Assembly: GCF_947488465.1 (NCBI RefSeq)
Contig: NZ_CANKZA010000002.1
Coordinates: 248,001-312,000 of the forward strand
DNA length: 64,000 bases
Source of the DNA: an uncultured Microbacterium sp.
GTDB lineage: Bacteria > Actinomycetota > Actinomycetes > Actinomycetales > Microbacteriaceae
Reading direction: 5' to 3'
In this document: one piece after another, positions 53,631 through 64,000 of the stretch
How the letters are laid out: the number at the start of each line of letters is the position of its first letter
Numbering within the stretch: the first letter of the stretch is position 1
Program-made: the position numbers and the translations under genes
Notes under the pieces: generated by a model
The model's database searches: none
Told to the model about the DNA's origin: nothing
The model's input: the letters and a program-made list of their open reading frames with translations, nothing else

Positions 53631-53965
53631 GCCGCGGCTTTCCGGCTCAGGCACCGCGTGACTTCATCGCGCAGTTGCGCGTAGTCAGCCGTCGCCGCGG
53701 TGGGAAGGGCGCGGATCACGATGTCTGCGCCCGCGCGGACTCCAGGCAACGCCTCGGCACACACGGCTTTGAGCCGGCGGCGGACGGTGTTGCGGGTCAC
53801 AGCGTTCCCCACTTGCTTACTGACGATGAATCCGAACCGCGGAGAGCGGTCTTCGGCTGTCGCGACCACGTAGGTCACCGTACTCGAGCCGGCGCATCGG
53901 GAACCTCCTCGCACGACGGACTTGTAGTCCGCCCCGCGAGTGATGCGGCTCCCGCGCGCCAGCAC
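53627..53965 (-). CDS. rnpA: Ribonuclease P protein component
   Basis: 112 residues from the GTG at 53965. The RNR motif region is present as KQVGNAVTRNTVRRRLKAVCAE. Partner of the RNase P RNA in tRNA 5' maturation. It lies nine bases after rpmH, as is usual. Confidence 0.95.
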   Translation of the reverse strand: MLARGSRITRGADYKSVVRGGSRCAGSSTVTYVVATAEDRSPRFGFIVSKQVGNAVTRNTVRRRLKAVCAEALPGVRAGADIVIRALPTAATADYAQLRDEVTRCLSRKAAA

Positions 53966-53974
53966 GCGGTCAGG

Positions 53975-54112
53975 TCAGGCCGAAAGCTCGGCGCGGCCCT
54001 TGGCGCGGCGAGCCGAAAGGATGCCACGGCCGGCGCGCGTCCGCATACGGGCGCGGAAGCCGTGCTTCTTGGCGCGGCGGCGGTTGTTGGGCTGGAACGT
54101 GCGCTTGCTCAT
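53975..54112 (-). CDS. rpmH: Ribosomal protein bL34
   Basis: 45 residues: [20 protein letters not shown] followed by [18 protein letters not shown], an exact fit to bL34. Start at 54112 with GGAG eight bases upstream. First gene of the minus-strand operon leading away from oriC. Confidence 0.97.
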   Translation of the reverse strand: MSKRTFQPNNRRRAKKHGFRARMRTRAGRGILSARRAKGRAELSA

Positions 54113-54418
54113 GAGGATCACTCCGGATCGGCGGTCACCGGAACGCTCTCAACCGGGGACACAGGTACAGGGACAGCCCATGCGGGCATAAGTCAACCGA
54201 TTAAGGCTACGTCGAGACGGCCGGAAACTCAAGCCGGCGGCGAGCGATCTGACATTATCCACCGGTCGCACGTCGTGCCTGGCGGCGACACGCGGCCCGG
54301 ATCTACAGTGGATTTTGCGCCGGACACGCTCCCTGACTAGCGTGTCACGGATAGTTATCCACAGGTGTGGATCATTGACGGTCCTCCGTCATTTTCGTCA
54401 TCGGATCCCGGGAGGGAC
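54113..54418. promoter_or_regulatory. rpmH-dnaA intergenic region with DnaA boxes
   Basis: Divergent promoter region. It contains a perfect DnaA box TTATCCACA at 54355-54363, a one-mismatch box TTATCCACC at 54255-54263 and an inverted TGTGGATCA at 54365-54373. The first and third boxes face each other before dnaA, fitting DnaA autoregulation. Confidence 0.65.
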
Positions 54419-55837
54419 ATGTCTCAGCACGAAGTTCCGGATGTCCCGGTCTGGACCGCCGTGCTGGACGAACTGATGCGCGATGAGCGCGTCACCCCAC
54501 AACTCCAAGGATTTCTGAGTCTTGCCGTCGCGCAGGGTGTCATGAGCGGCACCCTCTACCTCGACGTCCCCAACGATCTGACGGCCGCGCAGCTGAACAA
54601 GCGCCTGCGCGCGCCGATCATGGAAGCGCTCGCGACGGTGGATGCCGAGCCCGCCGCATCCTCGTTCCGCGTCGTGGTGAATCCTGAACTGGCCGATGCT
54701 CATCTGACGGCGCCCGTTCCGGTGCAGTCGACGGCACCGCAGATGACGGCTATCCGGCCGGCCACGGAAGAATACGTCGAACAAGCCGCGTCGTCCGCCC
54801 GGAGCGACACACGACTCAACCCCAAATACAGCTTCGACAACTTCGTCATCGGTCAGTCGAACCGGTTCGCACACGCTGCAGCCGTGGCCGTCGCCGAGGC
54901 ACCGGCCAAGGCATACAACCCGCTTTTCATCTACGGAGACTCGGGTCTCGGGAAGACGCACCTCCTGCATGCGATCGGTGATTACGCCCTGAGCCTCTAC
55001 ACCGGCATCCGTGTGCGCTACGTCTCGAGCGAGGAGTTCACGAACGACTTCATCAACTCGATTGCGAACAACCGCGGTTCGGCATTCCAGGCGCGCTACC
55101 GAGATGTCGACATCCTCTTGATCGACGACATCCAGTTCCTGCAAGGCCGGCAAGAAACCCAGGAAGCGTTCTTCCACACGTTCAACACTCTGCACGACCA
55201 TGACAAACAGGTCGTGATCACCAGCGATGTACCGCCGCGGCAGTTGACCGGATTCGAAGACCGCATGCGCAGCCGGTTCGAGTGGGGCCTCATCACCGAT
55301 GTGCAGGCGCCCGACCTCGAGACTCGTATCGCGATCCTCCGCAAGAAGGCGCAGTCCGAGCGGCTGCTCGTTCCTGACGAGGTGCTGGAGTACATCGCGA
55401 CCAAGGTGTCCTCGAACATCCGTGAACTCGAAGGCGCGCTCATCCGTGTGTCGGCGTTCGCGAGCCTCAACCGGTCGAACCTCGACATCTCACTCGCCCA
55501 AACAGTGCTCCGCGACATCGTCGACACAGATGACACCAATGTGATCTCGCCCACCGACATCATCACGGCGACCGCGCAGTACTTCCGGCTGTCGGTCGAC
55601 GATCTCTACGGCTCGAGTCGATCGCAGTCGATCGCCACCGCACGGCAGATCGCGATGTACCTGTGTCGTGAGCGCACGAGTCTGTCCCTTCCGAAGATCG
55701 GTCAGCTCTTCGGCAACCGCGACCACACCACCGTCATGTACGCGTGCAAGAAGATCGCACAGCTCATGAAGGAACGACGCTCGATCTACAACCAGGTATC
55801 CGAGATCACGACGCAGCTCGGCCGTATCGGCCGCTGA
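54419..55837 (+). CDS. dnaA: Chromosomal replication initiator DnaA
   Basis: 472 residues from the ATG at 54419 (GGGAGGG upstream). Domain I, short linker, AAA+ domain ([20 protein letters not shown]; Walker [16 protein letters not shown]; Walker [12 protein letters not shown]) and domain IV with the DnaA-box-binding signature [14 protein letters not shown]. The linker domain II is shorter than in Streptomyces. Confidence 0.98.
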   Translation: MSQHEVPDVPVWTAVLDELMRDERVTPQLQGFLSLAVAQGVMSGTLYLDVPNDLTAAQLNKRLRAPIMEALATVDAEPAASSFRVVVNPELADAHLTAPVPVQSTAPQMTAIRPATEEYVEQAASSARSDTRLNPKYSFDNFVIGQSNRFAHAAAVAVAEAPAKAYNPLFIYGDSGLGKTHLLHAIGDYALSLYTGIRVRYVSSEEFTNDFINSIANNRGSAFQARYRDVDILLIDDIQFLQGRQETQEAFFHTFNTLHDHDKQVVITSDVPPRQLTGFEDRMRSRFEWGLITDVQAPDLETRIAILRKKAQSERLLVPDEVLEYIATKVSSNIRELEGALIRVSAFASLNRSNLDISLAQTVLRDIVDTDDTNVISPTDIITATAQYFRLSVDDLYGSSRSQSIATARQIAMYLCRERTSLSLPKIGQLFGNRDHTTVMYACKKIAQLMKERRSIYNQVSEITTQLGRIGR

Positions 55838-56239
55838 TTCAGTACTCGCACTTGACAGCGTTGTCCGTAACGCGCGATCATGCGCGTTCTTCACAGTGTG
55901 GAAATCCTGTGGATAACTCCCGCCAGGACTCGAACTTCTGTGAACGAATGACAACGTCCTGTGGAATGACCATCGACAAGACGGATGCTGCGCGTCGCGA
56001 CGAACGACACTCATCCGCAGCTCGCCCACAAGTTACACGCGTGTCGTTTCCTCGTCTCGACACGGATCGGCTGAGTTATCCCCATTTTCCACAGGGGTTA
56101 ACACCATGACAGATACCTCTCTTGAAGAAACACGTTCGATAACCAAAACGAACTCACCTCACATCTGACGGGCGTCTGCGGAATCCGAACGACAAGGGCA
56201 CTAGCATGGGAGGGCTTTAGTCGACCCAAGGGAGCGCCA
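55838..56239. other. oriC: Origin of replication (oriC), dnaA-dnaN intergenic region
   Basis: 402 bp without a gene. DnaA boxes: perfect TGTGGATAA at 55908-55916; TGTGGAAAT at 55897-55905; TGTGGAATG at 55960-55968; TTATCCCCA at 56076-56084; TTTTCCACA at 56085-56093. The left group faces one way and the right group the other. The AT-richer stretch 56094-56165 is a candidate unwinding region. The 3' end also contains the dnaN promoter and SD (AAGGGAG). Confidence 0.8.
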
Positions 56240-57382
56240 GTGAAGTTCCACGTGAATCGCGATGTATTCAGCGAGGCCGTGTCATTCGTCGTGAAGCTCC
56301 TTCCACAGCGAAACCCCCAGCCGATCCTGGCCGGTGTGCTGATCGAAGCATCCGATGAAGGCCTGTCCTTGGCGGCGTTCGACTATGAAGCATCGGCTCG
56401 CACGACGATCGAGGCGACCGTCGACGTTTCCGGCACGATCCTGGTCCACGGACGGTTGTTGTCGGAGATCGCCAGCCGACTGCCCAATGCACCGATCCAG
56501 ATCGAAGTGGGCGAAGACGACGGGATCGTGCTGACGTGTGGGTCCGCTCGGTTCACTCTCGCGTCGATGCCGGTACAGGAATATCCCGCCATTCCCGAGG
56601 TTTCCGGTGAATCCGGTCTCGTGCCCGCGGAAGAGTTCGCGACCGCCATCGCGCAGGTCGCCTTCGCCGCGTCGCGTGACGATGTCACTCCTGTCCTCAC
56701 CGGCGTGCAGCTCGAAGTGGCGGGCACGCAGTTGAGTCTCGTCGCGACAGACCGCTACCGCGTCGCGCTGCGTGAGGTGTCATGGGACGGAGGCACCGCC
56801 GCATCCGACGAATCGACCACGGCGCTCGTGCCGGCGCGGACGCTGACCGAAGTCGGCAAGACCTTCGCGCACTCGGGTGACATCAAGATCTCGTTCTCGG
56901 GGTCGGGTGACCGCGAGATCATCGCCTTCACCGCGGCCAACAAGACGGTGACCTCTCTCCTCATCAAGGGAAATTTCCCGCCGGTCCGCCGTTTGTTCCC
57001 CGAGCAGACCGACCACTACGCCGTCGTCAACACCGCAGAACTGGCTGAGGCCGTTCGGCGTGTGTCGCTCGTGCTCGATCGCTCGGCCCCGCTGCGCTTC
57101 ACTTTCAGTGAAGACGGTGTCTCGATGGATGCTTCCGGAACGGAGCAGGCCCGCGCTTCCGAGTCGGTTGATGCAACCCTCGCCGGTGACGATGTGACCC
57201 TCGGCCTCAATCCGCAGTACCTGCTCGAGGCACTCGGTGCCGTGAAGAGCGAGTTCGCGCGCATCACGTTCACCTCCAGCGACAATGCGAACAAGCTGAG
57301 CCCTGTGCTCATCACCCCGCAGACCTCCGGTGGACCCGAGAGCTTCAAGTACTTGCTGCAGCCGAACCTGTTGCTGCGCTGA
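56240..57382 (+). CDS. dnaN: DNA polymerase III beta subunit (sliding clamp)
   Basis: 380 residues, GTG start at 56240 after AAGGGAGCGCCA. Three homologous clamp domains; the N-terminus MKFHVNRDVFSEAVSFVVKLLP and LVATDRYRVALREV are characteristic. Forms the dimeric ring that tethers polymerase III. Confidence 0.97.
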   Translation: MKFHVNRDVFSEAVSFVVKLLPQRNPQPILAGVLIEASDEGLSLAAFDYEASARTTIEATVDVSGTILVHGRLLSEIASRLPNAPIQIEVGEDDGIVLTCGSARFTLASMPVQEYPAIPEVSGESGLVPAEEFATAIAQVAFAASRDDVTPVLTGVQLEVAGTQLSLVATDRYRVALREVSWDGGTAASDESTTALVPARTLTEVGKTFAHSGDIKISFSGSGDREIIAFTAANKTVTSLLIKGNFPPVRRLFPEQTDHYAVVNTAELAEAVRRVSLVLDRSAPLRFTFSEDGVSMDASGTEQARASESVDATLAGDDVTLGLNPQYLLEALGAVKSEFARITFTSSDNANKLSPVLITPQTSGGPESFKYLLQPNLLLR

Positions 57383-57419
57383 CATCGGGAGTGTCGTCTG
57401 CGCCGCCTAGGCTGAATCG

Positions 57420-58610
57420 GTGATCGTCGAGCAGCTCAGCCTCGTCGACTTCCGCAATTACGCGGTTGCCGACGTGTCGTTGACCGCCGGCGCGAACGTC
57501 TTCGTGGGTCGGAACGGTCAAGGCAAGACGAATCTCGCCGAGGCCATTGCCTACCTCGCGACTCTCGGGTCGCATCGTGTCTCCCAGGATGCACCGATGG
57601 TGCGCGACGGGATGGATGCCGCGATCGTGCGGGCCCATCTTTCCCACGGCGATCGTCGGATCGTTCTCGAATTGCAGATCAACCGCTCCGGTTCCAACAA
57701 GGCGCGGGTCAACGGCGCGGCTGTTCGCCCGGTCGAACTGCCGCGGTATGCCCAGGTCGTGTTGTTCGCCCCCGAAGATCTGCAGATCGTGCGCGGAGAT
57801 CCGTCGGCGCGGAGACGCTTCGCCGATCAACTCCTCATCCAGCGCGCACCACGCATGGCCGGCGTTCTCGCCGACTACGACCGGGTGCTGAAACAGCGCA
57901 ATGCGCTTCTCAAGTCTGCCCGGTCGCGTGGTGTCCGCGGAGAGGGGTTGTCCACTCTCGATGTGTGGGATGACAAGCTCGTGCAGCTGGGCACCGACGT
58001 GATCCGCGCTCGCCTCGCGATTGCGGCCGAACTGTCTGCGCCCGTGGCCGCGGCTTACACAGCGATCGCCGGTGAAGACCACCGGCCGGAGCTCCAGTGG
58101 AGCCTGACGGTTGACGGCGTCGACGGTGCGGATGACGGGGATGATCTCGATACCGCGGGTGAGACCGGCACCGATACTCGATCGGTGGGTGGGAGCGCCG
58201 AGGATATCGCCGCGGCGTTCCGGCAGGCCCTCGCCGCCAAGCGTCCGCAAGAACTCGAACGTGCGATCACCCTCGTCGGTCCGCACCGAGATGATCTCGT
58301 GCTGCGCGTGCGGGGACTTCCGGTGAAGGGCTACGCCTCGCACGGTGAATCGTGGTCGGTTGCCCTCGCACTTCGACTCGCGTCGGCCCGCTTGCTGCGC
58401 GAACAGTCGCAGCTGGGAGATCCGGTCTTGATTCTCGACGACGTGTTTGCCGAGCTCGACGCCGACCGGCGAGCCCGGCTGGCGGCACTCGTGGGGGATT
58501 TCGAGCAGGTCATCGTGACGGCTGCCGTCGAAGAAGATGTGCCGGCGGCGCTGTGCGCACGTACGGTCCGAGTGGTCGCCGGAACGATTCAGGCGGTGGG
58601 CGATGAGTGA
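57420..58610 (+). CDS. recF: DNA replication and repair protein RecF
   Basis: 396 residues. Walker A GRNGQGKTNLAEAIAYLATLGSHR, ABC-like signature region (VALALRLASARLL), Walker B DPVLILDDVFAELDADRR. A short acidic insertion (DGVDGADDGDDLDTAGETG, about residue 235) is lineage-specific. TAGGCT six bases before the GTG suggests a separate leaderless transcript. Loads RecA at gaps. Confidence 0.95.
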   Translation: MIVEQLSLVDFRNYAVADVSLTAGANVFVGRNGQGKTNLAEAIAYLATLGSHRVSQDAPMVRDGMDAAIVRAHLSHGDRRIVLELQINRSGSNKARVNGAAVRPVELPRYAQVVLFAPEDLQIVRGDPSARRRFADQLLIQRAPRMAGVLADYDRVLKQRNALLKSARSRGVRGEGLSTLDVWDDKLVQLGTDVIRARLAIAAELSAPVAAAYTAIAGEDHRPELQWSLTVDGVDGADDGDDLDTAGETGTDTRSVGGSAEDIAAAFRQALAAKRPQELERAITLVGPHRDDLVLRVRGLPVKGYASHGESWSVALALRLASARLLREQSQLGDPVLILDDVFAELDADRRARLAALVGDFEQVIVTAAVEEDVPAALCARTVRVVAGTIQAVGDE

Positions 58611-59100
58611 GTCGCCCCTGTCCGGTGTTCCCGAAACCATCGCAACGTACCTGCGACTCAGAGGCCTTGAGCCCTCGGCTCGGACAGCACGCCGACGCAA
58701 GAAGCGAGGCGAGACCGACGACGACAAGATGCCGTTCGCGCCCGGTCGCGACCCCAAAGGTGTCGGCGATGTCCTCGCAGACCTCACCCGCCAGGCGGGC
58801 TGGGACTCGCAGCTCGCGCGGGAAGACCTGGTCTTGCAGTGGGAGCAGGTGACCGGCGCCGAGACCGCGCGACACGCGAATCCCGTGGCGCTGGCCGACG
58901 GCATCCTGACCGTCCAGTGCGACTCGACCGCGTGGGCGAAGAATCTGCAACTCATGCGCGCAGAGATCGTGACCCAGCTGATGCGTCGATTCCCCGATGC
59001 CGGCGTTCAGAACGTGCGCTTCGTCGGACCGGACGTCCCCTCCTGGAAATGGGGCCCCAGAGCCGTTCCAGGGCGCGGTCCTCGCGATACCTACGGGTAA
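58603..59100 (+). CDS. DUF721 (DciA-related) protein
   Basis: 165 residues, ATG at 58603 overlapping the recF stop by eight bases. The DUF721 KH-like core is DLTRQAGWDSQLAREDLVLQWEQVTGAETARHANPVAL, ending at NVRFVGP. Related DciA proteins load DnaB helicase in bacteria lacking DnaC, so a helicase-loading role is plausible. Standard position between recF and gyrB. Confidence 0.85.
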   Translation: MSESPLSGVPETIATYLRLRGLEPSARTARRRKKRGETDDDKMPFAPGRDPKGVGDVLADLTRQAGWDSQLAREDLVLQWEQVTGAETARHANPVALADGILTVQCDSTAWAKNLQLMRAEIVTQLMRRFPDAGVQNVRFVGPDVPSWKWGPRAVPGRGPRDTYG

Positions 59101-59167
59101 TCCACGTCCCGCGGCATCCGGAGGCTTTTCCGCGCGCCACAGCGGCGTATGCGCACCCCGAAAGCGA

Positions 59168-61246
<2,079 letters not shown>

Positions 61247-61268
61247 CCTTCGACACGCTCAGGGACCA
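61247..61268 (+). repeat. REP-like repeat fragment between gyrB and gyrA
   Basis: CTTCGACACGCTCAGGGACC immediately after the gyrB stop resembles the TTCGACA(A/G)GCTCAGGGACC interspersed repeat that is frequent between genes in Microbacteriaceae. Only half of the usual palindrome is present. Confidence 0.45.
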
Positions 61269-61273
61269 CACAA

Positions 61274-63855
<2,582 letters not shown>

Positions 63856-63859
<4 letters not shown>

Positions 63860-64000
63860 GCACGGTAGCCGACAAGCTGGCGAAGAAGTCGACCAGCAAG
63901 ACCAGCTCCAAGCAGGTCCGCCTCCGCCTGGTGTACGTGGATTTCTGGTCCGCCGTGAAGCTGTCTTTCCTCGCGGCCGTGGCCCTCGCGATCGTCACGA
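63856..64000 (+). CDS. DUF3566 membrane protein, N-terminal part (runs off the window)
   Basis: Starts at the ATG at 63856, overlapping the gyrA stop by four bases (ATGA). A Lys/Ser-rich start is followed by [27 protein letters not shown], the first part of the DUF3566 domain with its first membrane helix. The standard gene after gyrA in actinobacteria; function unknown. Confidence 0.85.

Noticed and set aside
58603..58610. Frameshift between recF and the DUF721 gene
   Set aside because: The eight-base overlap is normal translational coupling and both proteins are complete.

Overview
The window is a high-GC actinobacterial chromosome segment around the replication origin. The core gene order (parAB, rsmG, jag, yidC, yidD, rnpA, rpmH | dnaA, dnaN, recF, DUF721, gyrB, gyrA, DUF3566), with cca, DUF6049, murJ, trxB and trxA on one arm and rpsF-ssb-rpsR-rplI-dnaB further out, together with the protein sequences and the intergenic repeat families, points to a Microbacterium-like member of the Microbacteriaceae. 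That placement is an inference from synteny and recognition, not from a search. I saw no rRNA, tRNA, CRISPR array, intact insertion sequence or prophage integrase.

Layout. 0-9 kb: metabolic and stress genes, mostly on the minus strand (DUF308 membrane protein, Gfo/Idh/MocA oxidoreductase, a quinone-oxidoreductase-like gene behind a SigR/SigH-type promoter, hydrolase, DUF427, MATE exporter, acetyltransferase, DUF1349, a MazF-type toxin-antitoxin pair). 9-17 kb: HNH/DUF222 endonuclease, EI24 protein, a cluster of broken genes (11.7-12.6 kb), BCCT transporter, ThrE exporter, then a divergent rhodanese/DUF4395 sulfur module around a CsoR/CstR-like operator. 17.3-18.3 kb: a CmtR cadmium/lead sensor and its cation exporter.

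18.3-23 kb is the main accessory island. A minus-strand gene string runs DUF6338 membrane protein, three tandem proline-rich microproteins that share a GMPxxGP motif, a Cys/His microprotein, a 54-residue protein, and a 611-residue membrane-anchored coiled-coil/leucine-rich-repeat protein, followed by a small membrane protein. Many of the genes overlap as in an operon. I know of no described system with this composition.

23-27 kb: dnaB and the rplI-rpsR-ssb-rpsF operon, then a second small cluster of gene remnants. 27-33 kb: a peptide ABC transporter. 32.8-38.5 kb: acetaldehyde dehydrogenase with DUF779, malQ and a GAF-domain regulator. 38.6-47 kb: cca, a methyltransferase, DUF6049, murJ, and trxB and trxA, each preceded by a GGGAA[T/C]-N18-GTT promoter. 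47-52 kb: parB and parA, then a centromere array: eleven parS 16-mers (plus a twelfth at rsmG), most of them embedded in about 110-140 bp units of two REP-like hairpin repeats, with a GIY-YIG nuclease gene lying inside the array. 52-64 kb: membrane-insertion and RNase P genes, oriC with DnaA boxes on both sides of dnaA, and the replication/gyrase operon.

The two most unusual objects are the tandem parS-REP array with its embedded nuclease, and the LRR/microprotein island.
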